DNA from: Darksidea phi
Taxonomy: Eukaryota; Ascomycota; Dothideomycetes; Pleosporales; Lentitheciaceae
Direction of reading: 5' to 3'
DNA length: 64,000 bases
Assembly (NCBI GenBank): GCA_030770425.1
Contig: JASJFT010000112.1
Location: 1-64,000 of the forward strand
Shown one piece after another: positions 22,288 through 36,400 of the stretch. Position 1 is the first letter of the stretch. Every line of letters begins with the position of its first letter. The position numbers were made by a program, and so were the translations under genes. The notes beneath the pieces are model-generated. The model worked only from the letters and a program-made list of their open reading frames with translations, was not told the origin of the DNA and did no database searches.

Positions 22288-23627
22288 CTACCACAGTCCC
22301 TTGACCTGCGATACCCTCTGACTAGGGGCGATAGCCTCCACACTGTCCACCCCCGTCGTGCTAGTTGTCGCGACATCCACTTTCGAAAAGCTCCCACTAT
22401 CCCTGAATGTCGGAAAGTTCCCTGCATCCCGATCCGCATTTGCATCCCAACCCAAGGTTTCTTCCTCGTTGTAGTTTAAAGGTTCCCATCGCGCATCTTC
22501 CTCTTCGTCTTGGTTCACGAATAAACTCTCTGGGACCGGCTGCGGCTTTGGCGAAGGCGGTTTTTTAGATCCTAGCGGACGGCGAGCCGAACGGCGAGAT
22601 GCGGGTGAGGTGGGTGGTAGCATGCTGCGACTGTTGGTGGAGGATTGAGCGCGGGAGGCGAGCCTGCCGGGGATTTGGAGAGCGGGATTTGGTGTCGCTG
22701 CAGGGCCATTGTAATCACCAGATGTCATGAGGGTGAATTCACAGAGGAGGCCGTCGCCACCATAGCTAAACTGCAGTGGGCGCGTAGGCTGGGAGTAGAA
22801 CGCTTTCAAACTCGTCTTCAACGTATCCGCGTGGATGACGATGGCTTTGAAGTCCTTGACGCTGACGATGATGTGCAGTCCCGGCTGCACACTGAACTCC
22901 TCGAAATCGGATATGTTGACGGCAACTGCTGTAACAAGCGGGTGCTTCAACACTTCCTTCCCATTGCTAATCTTCTCGGTAAAGCTTTTGAACACGGCAC
23001 GTCCATCGCCCTCCTCGCCTGAGAAGATATCAAGCATTTCTGTCTTCGCGCCAAAGTACTCAATGTACTCCCGCAACCCACCGGCCCGCATACTCCACCG
23101 ATTCTTCGCCGCGTTACGATCGAAGAGCGCGTGCATGACGTCCACAGCCTCGTAAGTTAGTTTGTAAGTCTTGATAACACCTTGGTTGCACACCATCCTT
23201 ACGACGAAGCGGCATGTATTAGCGTTTTCTTGCACCGACACTTCGCAGCGGGATATTGCGCCATCGCGGCCTAGCGGGTCGTGCAAGCGGGCTTTGAAGA
23301 CGGAGAGTAGCGCTTTGGTGTAGATGCTGCAGGTGAAGCGGCCGTCTGCCCCGTTCTGTGTCGGGATGCATTCATATTTGGTGAAGAATTGTCTGCCGTC
23401 GAGGGTGGCGGCGGCATAGGCGGATTTAGAGGAGTTGAGAGCGGTGAGTGTGAACTGGGATGGGATGTATGAGAGGGATGACCCGACAAAGAAAAGAGAG
23501 AGATGCGACCCACTCTTTCGCGACGCGCTTCGATGGCGACGGTGTCGCTGAATTTTCCGAGGCAGACGAGTAGATCGTGGATTTTGGAGGACGCCTCAGG
23601 CGTAAGAGTGAAGTTGAGAACGACCAT
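22288..23627 (-). CDS. RAD9: DNA damage checkpoint clamp subunit Rad9
   Basis: Two exons, 23627-23514 and 23454-22288, give 426 residues. The intron uses donor GTGGGT. The joined N terminus (SDTVAIEARRER, then FTLTALNSSKSAYAAATLD) matches the PCNA-like first domain of Rad9. The following 230 residues complete the two PCNA-like domains, including FSYGGDGLLCEFTLMTSGDY. The C-terminal 130 residues form a Ser/Pro-rich, acidic tail like the one that is phosphorylated by ATR/ATM-type kinases in other fungi. Rad9 forms the 9-1-1 ring with Rad1 and Hus1 at damaged DNA. The gene is divergent from the F-box gene, with a 250-bp shared promoter. Confidence 0.9.
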
Positions 23628-23877
23628 TGTGTGTCATGGTTGACGGCAATCGCTCACTACAGAAGCCTCCTTGACGTTATCGACTCTGGTTCATGTCACT
23701 TGCTGGGATCCAAGTGTGAGCGTCATCCCGAATGAGGGCCGTTGAGAATCGAGCAAACGTGCTTTCGTGTACGGCAAAGCGCGTCTCGGCCGAAAAAGGG
23801 GTTAGCGCGCCACTACGTCACGAACCAACCTTTCACCCACCTATCAACAACCCGCCCACCGCGACAAAGAGGTCAAT
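23628..23877. promoter_or_regulatory. Bidirectional promoter, RAD9 / F-box gene
   Basis: 250 bp between divergent starts. TACGTCA at 23814-23820 is a CRE-type half-palindrome in a context close to TACGTCAC. No other site is clear. Confidence 0.4.
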
Positions 23878-25888
23878 ATGCCTCCAGCGCTGCCAGATGA
23901 TATCCTGCATCTATTATGCGAGCAGCTTGCAGAGCAGGAACAGTTCGACACGTTGTTCAATTGTGCTACCGTCAGCCGAGCTTTCGCAACCCCTGCATTG
24001 AGCCATCTGTACCGGTACGTCCTGCATGCATCGATATGCTGTATAACATCCCATATCCAAGTGGGCTTTGCGTGTGAAAATTGGGACTCACGCGTTACAG
24101 ATCCTACCACAAAGCTCCCGTCCGCGGCGGTGGAGAGGATGAAGCTGTTCCGCTAGCCACCAAACTGCTGATGGTCCAGAAATGGTCTATCATGTGGGGT
24201 TCATTAATCGCGTCGAGTCTCGGGGCGACGTTATTTCCGTACTGCCGTTACATCAGGGTCCTTGACTTTCGGGATCTCGAGAATCTACTTGATGACGATC
24301 AGTTCAAGGTTAAAATCTCGAAGCAATTCTTCGCGGGGCCTTTGGCGCCGTTTCACAAGGCGGATACGTTGAAAATGCCTAATGGACGGAAGTATGAGCG
24401 CTTGAATATTAGGGCTGTTATCGACGCCATTGGAGAGGTGGTTACTCAACATACACCAATGCTCGAGCTCATCAGCGGCCAACGTAAGTACTCCCAATGA
24501 TTGATTGCTTTCGGTGGCTGATATTCCCAGTTAACTCATCTGCACTGATCCGATGGATCCCGAGGCTTCCTCGGCTTCAAGGACTAGAGCTTTGGGATGG
24601 TAGTGCTCTAGAAGACGCGCTTGTGCCTGAATGCATCCATCAACACTGCCCAAGCTTCAACTTCTTGATGATCTTTACCTGGTGAATACTACTAGATTGA
24701 ACTAGTGCGAGACTTGCTAACCTTGACAGGTACGGTCAAGATCGCGACGCTAAGTTCTCGCGATTCATCCAGGCAATGAGGCCGAACTCCCTAAAGGCCA
24801 TTCAAACGATCGGTGACGTGGGCGCGGCAGCAGAGACTTTTCTTGCCTTGAACAGCCACGGCGCATCTCTGACCGAGCTTAGAATTTGTGTCTCCAACGA
24901 CTCAATGCCACATCTCCCGCTGCTTGCCGAATGCACCTCTCTCGAAACGCTCCAAATTAAGGATGCGTATGGAACTGTCATTCTGGAGGAAACTCAGAAC
25001 GATGTTCTATTAGAGACCATCGATTGGCTGCGCAAATGTGAAAACCTTGAGCGCCTGATCGTTCAGGTACTGTCTGCCTCCGCCCTAGTTACCCCAGTGC
25101 TGTTGGAGCACAAGATCCGCCTACGAAACCTTGAGATCGATTCGTACGTGTTGAAAGACAGTCGAAATTTCCACCAGGCACTAGTGCATCAGAAGGATTC
25201 GCTCTCGTTCCTATCACTAAGTGGCGAAACGGACGGAATGTGTCGGGACGATCTCGATATCATTGTCGACTCCTTGAAGCAGTTGACGCAGCTGAAGGTA
25301 CTAAGGCTGCTTCTTCAAGAGGTATTCCACGAAGAGCACCTTATTGCGATCATCACTGATCTTCGGTTTCTCGAAGAACTATACGTGAATGGCCTGGAGC
25401 TCAACGATCGTATCCTCGATTTCGTTGGTAATCTTGGCAATTTGCGGAGCGTTACGCTTGCTGGTATCTCCAAGTTTACGACCGATGGGCTACTAGAATT
25501 CGTCTCCCGCCTTGGACCGGGAAATCAAAACCTTCGTGTGATGATCGACATGGCGGATCCAGATACCATGCTTCCAGAAGAACAAGTTGCACTAGTTCGT
25601 GAGAGCTTATGGGAGAAGGCCAGAGGGACGCTGGAATATACACTCTGGAGAGGTGAGTTCATTCGCATTGCTGGCATCACTGAACAGAAAGCTAAACGCA
25701 GATCGGCACAGATCCGAATGTCTCCGAATTTGAGGGCGATTCTGATTGAAAAAATAACATGTATTTACGACATGCCCCGTATGGAAACGTTTAAAGCAAT
25801 AGACATACTTCTGCTATATCTCCTTGATCAGTCATGTGTTAGAGAGCATCTTGGTACTCTATATAATGGGTGTGCCACCAGTGTTTAA
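23878..25888 (+). CDS. F-box/leucine-rich-repeat-like protein
   Basis: Four exons: 23878-24014, 24101-24483, 24531-24681 and 24730-25888, with all phases closing, give 609 residues. Residues 4-46 (LPDDILHLLCEQLAEQEQ and on to VSRAFATPALSHLYR) form a typical fungal F-box, which would dock onto Skp1 of an SCF ubiquitin ligase. The rest has irregular leucine-rich repeats (segments such as LTQLKVLRLLLQE and NLRSVTLAGISKFTTDGLLE). Substrate unknown. The C-terminal 70 residues look less conserved in character. Confidence 0.8.
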
Positions 25889-26114
25889 TGAAAGAATGTT
25901 GAACGAGACATTTACGATCTGAAAAGAAGTAAGTACAAAATTGGCGTCATTGCCTTACCTTTCCGATCTTCACGCTTCCTTTCTCCAGGCCCGCATAGCG
26001 AAGTGGCCAGCAGTAAAAGTGACGTGGGTCTCGCTTGTACCCCGCTAGTGGGGTCTGCAGAGGAACTGTCCCAAATCACTACTTCGACATTAGTACTTCC
26101 GAGTATTCTCCTGT

Positions 26115-28184
26115 ATGTCTATCAAGAGAATATTAGTGATTGCCGGCTCCGACAGCTCCGGCGGAGCGTATGCAAGCCTGATCCAGTCTAGAACACCAGT
26201 TAACAGAACGTTGCAGCGGGCTCGAGGCAGACCAGAAGGCTATCGCCGCTCATGGCTGCTATGCTATGACAGCCACAACAGCTTTGACAGCGCAGAATAC
26301 TATAGGAGTTCAGGATATACACCATACCCCTCCGCCGTTCCTGAAGAAACAGATCGATGCTTGTCTTGATGATATTGGCGTCGATGTGGTCAAAACAGGT
26401 AAGCATAACTATATGTTCCAACGCTTCACTAACCACGGATGAAGGCATGCTCGCATCTACGGATGCTATCAAGGTTGTTGCCGATGCTTTCCGAAGACAC
26501 AACATTAACACTTCCGTCGTAGACCCGGTACGCCAAAGCCACCGATACCATCACGGAGACATTGGCTGAAAGATTAGGTCATGGTATCAACAAGCGGCTC
26601 CAATCTACTACCCAAAGAAGCCGTCTCTACGCTCATCACTCAACTTCTCCCTCTAACAACGATCCTGACACCGAACCTCCCAGAAGCGATACTCCTCCTC
26701 AAAACCGCAAACATCTCCTACGAAGACCCTGAGAACGTCGACGACATCGCCAACATCGCTCAAGAAATTCAAAAGCTGGGACCAAAGTACGTTCTCGTAA
26801 AAGGAGGGCATTTACCGATGACAGAGAGGCGATTGGTGAGTAAAGAAGAGGCGGATAGGGATGTGGTGCTTAATGTGCTGTACGGTGAGGGAAAGATGAC
26901 GATGATGGAGACTAGGTATCAGAAAAGTAAGAACACGCATGGCACAGGTTGTTCATTGGCTTGTGGGTTCTTCATCCCGCCATCACGTATACTCACCAAC
27001 CTTGTGACAGCTGCAATCGCCTGCAATCTTGCATCAGGCATGGACATCATCACCGCCGTCAATAAAGCAAATCTCTACGTTGAAGCAGGTATCAAAACAA
27101 GCCGGGACCTTGGGAAGGGGAACGGCCCGATTAACCACTTTCACTCCACTTACACACTACCATTCTCGCCGTAAGCCTCGAAACTTCCAGATTGTTACGT
27201 TAGACTGACAAAGACAAGAGGGCGCTTCATCGATTACCTTCTCGACCGTGAAGATGTTCAAGTGCCATGGAAAGCATACACGCATCATGATTTTGTGCAG
27301 CGGATGGCTGATGATACGCTACCTGTGGAACACTTCAAACACTACCTCATCCAGGACTACTTGTTTTTGGTCTGTCAAGATCCGACATAAGATCCTCAAT
27401 GCGGCTGATAGACCTACAGGTTCACTTCGCCCGTGCAAATGCATTGGCTGCGTTTAAGTCGAAGTCGATGGCCGACATTGGCCGGGTGGGTGCGGCCTGT
27501 TGTCGTCGCTTGGGGTTTTACTGATCAGAGTAGTCTGCACAACAAGTGCTTCGCTTGCAAGAAGAGATCAAACTGCATATAGGGTTTTGTAAAGCGTATG
27601 GCTTGGAGGTTGAGGCTATTGAGAACGAGGAAGAGGATCAAGGTGAGCACCATATTCAGCTTGGCTGTAGATACTCGGCTGATATTACATAGCATGTACC
27701 GCATATACAAGGCAAGCTCCTTCCTTCCCGGCGTGGAAAGCTCATTGACATTCGCAAGATACGTCCTCGATGTGGGTCAATCTGAAGACTGGATGGCGCT
27801 CCAGGTTGCATTACTTCCTTGTCTGATCGGCTATGGCATCATTGCGCGGCGACTTCACGATGACCCAGAGACAGTGAGAGAAGGCAGTAAATATTGGAAG
27901 TGGATCGAGACATATGTGGGAGAGGACTACTGTGAGGCGATGAAGGTTGGCCGAGGTAAGTCGAATATACCACGTGCTCTGCTACTGCTGATGCCCCCAA
28001 GACCTTATTGAAGGGCATGCTACAAAACAATCGGCCTCTCGAATTGATGAGTTGGCGCAGATATTCGTCCATGCGACAAACGTGAGCGTTTGCCGAGCTC
28101 TGCCGCCGGGGAAAAGCTGACCTGTCACAGATGGAGAGAGGATTCTGGGATATGGGAATGGAAGCTGGTCTGCAGAGCAAATAA
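26115..28184 (+). CDS. THI20: Hydroxymethylpyrimidine (phosphate) kinase / TenA thiaminase II fusion (THI20 type)
   Basis: Eleven exons: 26115-26167, 26217-26398, 26445-26527, 26578-27170, 27219-27369, 27420-27485, 27534-27642, 27693-27711, 27759-27955, 28002-28081 and 28131-28184. They close in frame to give 528 residues (yeast Thi20 has 551). Residues 1 to about 303 are a ThiD-type kinase (ILVIAGSDSSGGAGLEADQK, VVDPVMVSTSGS, KNTHGTGCSLACGF). It phosphorylates HMP and HMP-phosphate for thiamine synthesis. The remainder is a TenA domain (HYLIQDYLFLV, YVLDVGQSEDWMALQVALLP, ending FWDMGMEAGLQSK), which salvages pyrimidine from degraded thiamine. The intron at 27712-27758 uses a GC donor (gcaagc), and exon 8 is only 19 nt. 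Unspliced reading shows many stops and could be mistaken for a pseudogene. I saw no TPP riboswitch-like element in the 226 bp upstream. Confidence 0.92.
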
Positions 28185-28557
28185 AGTAATAGACCCCTCT
28201 GTCCTGTAGGCTCAATGCGATATCAAAGTGGTATTCTCGTGATTTTGCCTTGGTGTTTAGTGATGCTGCTTTCACGTGCGATAAGCCTCGCCCCTTCTTT
28301 CACATCGGGATTAGTGCCTTGGCAAACAAAAATTGCAAGCGCAACGGCGAGGCAAAGGCACCCGCCCTTCTTCTTGCGCTTCTCCCCCTCTTACCACACA
28401 AACACCCGCACTTCTCCTGTCTTTAGCCTTCAACCAGCGACAACTTACCAGTCGCTCTACCACGTCTACTACACGCTCTCCCGGTCACAGCAACACAGAC
28501 GCTCTTTCGCACCGGTAGTTTGTTCTTTCAGACCAGTCCCTACAGAACCTTCACACC
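28185..28557 (+). promoter_or_regulatory. DBP2 promoter and CT-rich leader
   Basis: The 373 bp before the DBP2 start become pyrimidine-rich from about 28360, which is usual for highly expressed ascomycete genes. No TATA box is obvious. Confidence 0.4.
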
Positions 28558-31132
<2,575 letters not shown>

Positions 31133-31393
31133 ATGTGTTTAGACGCGACCAACCTCCACCGTCCGCCGTCGGCCGTTCACCTAAAAGCAACAGGGACCAG
31201 ATAGTCATGGGATTGGCGTACTGACATAGACGTTTCCTCTACCAATCTTTCTTTCGTCTCTTCATTCCCTTGCGACGGTGGACGATCTCCCTCGCTACAC
31301 TGGATCGTGTACCTGTCATATTATATGCTGATACCCCGGCGGGAAGGCTATCGGGTTGCTCGTCGTGCATGAGGTGCATTGTGTTCCCTGTTT

Positions 31394-31553
31394 TAGACTA
31401 CATTTCCCATTTTCGTTCAACACCTTTTCGAAGCCGCGTTTTGCGGCTAAATTACTCTCGCGGTACGATGAAGAGGGGTGGGACTTGCACCCCAAATGGA
31501 GGCCAGAGCTCAGGATTGAGATGCATACGGCGCTGGCAGGTGGGCGTTTATAA
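31394..31553 (+). other. Possible terminal exon or coding fragment
   Basis: A TGTTTTAG acceptor-like sequence is followed by an open frame of about 52 codons to a TAA. The composition looks like protein: LLSRYDEEGWDLHPKWRPEL and then an amphipathic, charged C terminus. No in-frame ATG or partner exon was found upstream, so it may be a gene remnant. It lies within 300 bp of the DBP2 stop and could also be 3' UTR. Family unknown. Confidence 0.25.
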
Positions 31554-31732
31554 GGTGAAAAGCTTTGTTAAGTAATATCAGATATAGAATATACCTCCAT
31601 GACATTTTCATCAATGTGCCTTCTGGATCTTCTTTGTTCATTATATGGTTCGTGCTTTCAGCAAAGGGGTATAGACTTGCTACGTTTGATCGCATCTGGA
31701 TGGATTGCTTCTCGGGGACTTCTATACTTATA

Positions 31733-31774
31733 CTCTATGCTCTATGCTCTATGCTCTATGCTCTATGCTCTATG
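31733..31774. repeat. Six tandem copies of a 7-bp unit (CTCTATG)
   Basis: Six perfect head-to-tail copies of CTCTATG span exactly 42 bp in non-coding DNA, a minisatellite-like array with potential for length variation. Confidence 0.95.
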
Positions 31775-33243
31775 CCGTGGCTAGGACGGCCATGCGTGCA
31801 CGCATTCAAGGAAAGCACGAGAACAGCATCAGAATCCAGTTTCGTCAACCTTGCTTGGTTCCGTCATCCACGCATCGCCTCACACTGTGCAGAATATGAA
31901 TTTGAGCGGGCTGCCGATATACGATTCAACACATCTGCGCATACATACACCACTTCTGTACATTGTACCTACAGATGCTCATACTACTACCTCCTTCACA
32001 CCTTGCACAAACTTGTGCGTTATTGATGTTCGCGTTGGAGACTGCTTTCGTGGAATGGGGAATGATTTGGTAAGGTGTTTGCAACGTTATAGTACGGTAG
32101 TATGGAAAGTCTATAGAGAGCTTGGATGCGCGGGGGAAGGTAGTGTTTAGGTACAAATTGGCGAGAGTGGGATTGAGAGAAATGGGGAGTGGATTTTTAC
32201 TCGATAGATGTTGTGGCTTCGTAAGCTGCTGTGACTGCGTTTGGTCAACAACGTATGCACGCGTAGCTGAGGTTGGGTGAGATGTGAGAAAGGGGTGGGG
32301 CTGCTGGGGTTTTTAGGAATCTTCGAGTTTGGATGCAAGAGCCGAGCTCGTGATTGACTATTTTTTTTTGTTTGGGGGGGGGGGAGAGAGGGGCTGATGG
32401 AAAGTATTCAGAAGTCGGAGAGGACATATTGGGCACGTGGTGGAATCGACACCCGTGGTATCGAATGAGTAGCAGCCATCGCGTCGTCAAAACTCGCGGA
32501 ATAACCTAAAAAGGTGACACAAAAAGGCACTTTCGTCCCGAATACCTTAAAACACAAGAAGGTTGTTGGTTGCAGTTATTGCCTGAGGCTCACGTCACGG
32601 TATGACTGCGAGGCCAACGGCCCGAGCCTCATGGAGGGCGTGGCACGTGTTATGACGCGTGTTATAACTAAGACGTGGGAGTCCTTCGTGGCGCGAAGTA
32701 TGGGGTGGAAAGTGACATGGGAGGGTTTGATATGTAGAGTGGGCAATTCGGAATCTTGGTAGTTGATTTGGACCTGAGGAATGGCAGGGAGGATTGAACT
32801 TAGGACCTGTACTATAGTACAAACGCTGCAAGGAGGGGGAAAAAGAAAAGTATGTGTGGTATGGCAGAGTGACTTGATCACGAAAGAAGGTTCCAAGTAT
32901 GGAGATGAGCAACTAGATAGAGAACGAAACAGTACTCGGTCTACTTTTGTTGCGCTCTGTAGCAAGTTAGTCGCTATTAATCCAACACTAGCTGCCCCAT
33001 GCAGAAAGTAGAAGATTAAACCTCCTCACCCTGTTGTCTACAAGGTAGATGGGTTGAAACAAATGTAAACACGTCTTTAGGTCCATCTATACTGCACGCT
33101 TATCATGGAAGGTTAGTAAACGGCGTAGTTCGTCTCTAGATGCTACCTGGAAGGATCGGTAGAGCCCGACCCCAGCGTCGTGCCGACCAGCCTGTATAAC
33201 TGATAAAAACGACTTTGTTTGGATGCTACGCTTTTAAAGCAAT

Positions 33244-33405
33244 ATGAGCGCCGAACACGCTACTGCGACCGAAGGGGGAAGCCGATTTGACGGACCTGGC
33301 ATACCGCTGAGTATTCCGCCGGACGGACAGGGCTGTTCTAACGAGCAATTCTTAAGAGCTAGATTAGACGCGGCGGGTGGAGGTGGTGGGTTGGAGCTGT
33401 GGTAG
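33244..33405 (+). CDS. Short open frame, hypothetical
   Basis: An ATG opens 53 codons ending in TAG. The peptide starts MSAEHATATEGGSRFDGPGI and is rich in Gly, Asp and Pro, a composition more like protein than random translation. A possible donor (gtagga) overlaps the stop, so it may be a first exon. No domain is recognised. It lies in the gene-poor region with no neighbour to guide function. Confidence 0.2.
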   Translation: MSAEHATATEGGSRFDGPGIPLSIPPDGQGCSNEQFLRARLDAAGGGGGLELW

Positions 33406-36400
33406 GAGTTGTTCAAGCTGGGTAGACGTGTTTGATCAACCAAGTTTTGGGGCTGCGTCTCTTATTGTGGAAAACTTATTTCCGTGTCACTACCGTAACT
33501 GGACTCATGTCCTGTACAATATTAGTGACGAAATGCTTTTTATTGAGATCATTATTAGTTCCTATTAAGATGCACTTACAAAATGTCATCATTTGGGGAG
33601 AGATTTGTCGAAATCGAGTGTATGTGGTGGTGGCTTTTTTGTTGGCCTGGTATGTCGCGCTCCCACATTAAGAACCACAACCTAAGCAACGTTACCTCAT
33701 CAATTCACTAGAAGATCGATGTGGTTTTACGTAGGGCTCTATCTAGGATAATCATAGTGCGTACATATTTCGTTCAGGATGCCAATGCGCATTGAATACA
33801 ATATCATTGAAGCTTTCGAGAGCACGACACCAGTAGATATCTTCGTGATTAACCATCGCAAGTGGGAAGACCCATTTTTGCAGTCGCGGGTAAGTAGGAC
33901 GATGAAGCGGCCTCAATTTAGATGGTCTCAGTCGTAACCAGAGATCATGAGGTGCGTTGAAGCAAGAACACACATACTGATGACATATCGAATACCAAGA
34001 AACATGGCACTCTAAACTAGGTCCCACAGTTACAAGTTGGACTGGATCGCAGCAGGATTTGGTCAATTTCGCATACTGACCATGGTGAGAGGAGGGCGGA
34101 AGTCTCAGCCTTTTGATCAAAAGGAGGTCCCAGCGGTTCTCGTGTCCTATCTACCTGGGTTAAAGAAGGAATCACAAATAACGATACTCGGATGCGGGCT
34201 GACGAGTGGTTGAAGAGAGTCGGAAGTAGGCGGTCGGATTGGGATTTATTCAACGATACCTCACTCCGCGGTTGACCACCCGCCATTAGTATGGCGTATG
34301 GAATCGCGTGTGGCCGAATGACAGCTGTATGCTGTGAATGTGGTTCATGGCGAGATATGGATAGTTCTGCCTAGGAGCACCGGGCTAGACATAGGTTGAC
34401 ATTGTGACAGGCTCAACGCTAAGGGCGTTGTGCTCCTGTACTATTGCTTCCGGGAAAGCTTAGATGACTGGCTATGTCATACGTGCGGTTGACATGCAGC
34501 TATTCCGTTGTGACGATATTTGTAGCGTGCACGTTTTCCAAGCACAAGCGCATGCGCCATCTCCGAGCAATATTCAATGTTGGAAACGGTTGCTTCTGAT
34601 ATACTTCGGGTGTGTGTTCGAAATAGTAGTCGTGTTCACAGTATGAGTGCCTCTCGCGGCGAATATGTCATCCGGAGCTGGCGTTTAATCTGTGCAGAGG
34701 AGTTGTCGTTTTAAAAGGAAGAATAGCATAAGCATGTTAACAGGAGTTTCCACCACCGCGGTACGAAGAGCTTAGGCACATTTAGAATGGTAAATTCCAC
34801 GATACTAGCCGCTCGTCTTGCCATGATGAAACGTGACCAGGAAGTTAACATATTACCTTCGGGCGGTCGAACGTATTTTATCTCGGGATGACGTAGGTCA
34901 CTCGATTAAGAGATGTTCCGGTGGGTCTTTGGCCTTGGGCTTGACTCGAGGGATGTAGAGCCATTTGAAAATTAGGCATGGTCAAACCATATATACTTCG
35001 CACACGGAGCCTTCGGTTTGATCTTGATTCGCAAGTAGTGGCATCATTCAAACGGCTTCGACTTGCTATGGTACCTTTTTTAGATACATTGTAGAACGCG
35101 CCTGCTGCCAATAATCCTTCATTTACTAGCTGCATCTTTTGACGAGCATCTGCGGAGCCTTCTGTTTCATGAAATATTGGACTCAAATTGAGTACTAAGA
35201 GGCGAATGTGACCAGGCTGGGGTTCGTATTCTTTAGCGTACTGGACGGGCTGACCGGTGGTTTCCATAATAGATCGACACAACGATTCATACTCTTAGAT
35301 ATGCTCCGACACACCTCCGAGCGAAGAATGCCCGCAAGTGGAGCCCGTACTTTCCGGAAAAATGGGGCCTAGCGGAACAGGACCGCGGAGTTCGAGTTTG
35401 AGTTCCGGGCCAGTTCGCGCCAATACAATGCTCCACATTACAAGGGTTGTGCACGTTCACGATGCCTAAAATTTGTTCAATCTGCGTTGGTTCTTCATCG
35501 GCTTTTGAAACCTGCACCCGGGATCGTACGAGAGCGAAGGACGCTGCTGTGAGTGATCGATGGACGGTGTCTCTGCCAGAGCGACCTCTCGAACGAACAG
35601 CCGGATTGGAGTTGGAAGAAGTGGCGAGCGAGATCTTCAGAATTCGACAACTAGCTCCTCGTTGGAAGTTTGGTTCGGCATCGTCATATTGAACTCGATT
35701 TAGTAGGTGGAGCGGGAAAGAAGAGGCATCGTTATCTTCCCAATCAATTCAATCTCGTCTTGCTCGTGCGTTTTGACTCAATCGGGGGGGATGCACGTGG
35801 GCTAGGAGAAACGCGCGCTCTTGCCGCTCATATCCGCAACGGGAAACTTTGAAGAGGATGATGCACGGAGCAAAGTCAAGGGCAGTGGATGGGGTTAGTT
35901 TGATTGCGCGGGAGTGCATGTGGAGTCGAACGAGACCAGGCTTCTTCAAGTGCAAGGAGGCGTGATCCCTGGACCCAGTGCAGCCCGGCTATTCTACGGT
36001 CGTTCTGGCGTTGAGACGGACTGCTAGGCAATGTGCGAAAGAGGGGATCGATGCGAAGTGATTGGAGTCTCGTGCGTAGGTTTGAAAGTCGACTAGTGCA
36101 GTAGTAACGATAGCGTACCAGACATTGAACTGGCTTTTAGTAAAGTTTGGTCATGATCCGAGAATTGAGTTGACGCGAAGTTTTGGAGACGTAATGTAAC
36201 AACGAGTATCGAGGACGCCATGAGCGGGTTCGCACATGCACAATCATGTCATGAGCGCAAAACAGGATTTGTGTCCAGGGCTGAAGATGGCCTTTGGGAC
36301 TAGGAAGAGCACGTTGAAAGTTGTTCGTGGCAGACATGGACAGTTGTCTGACGGGAGTGCTACGGTGGTAGGTCACGATTCTAGGATGCCGTTGGTGCAC

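Noticed and set aside
25889..26114. Thiamine pyrophosphate riboswitch upstream of the THI20-type gene
   Set aside because: I could not find the conserved CUGAGA and paired GGACCC-type blocks in this short upstream region or in the first introns.
26115..28184. Interpretation of the THI20-type gene as a frameshifted pseudogene
   Set aside because: All interruptions resolve into eleven exons with matching phases and conserved residues at every junction.
32770..32830. Minus-strand tRNA 3' half look-alike (AAGTTCAATCCTCCCTGCC)
   Set aside because: No matching 5' acceptor strand within 60-90 bases upstream on that strand; the similarity is confined to the end.
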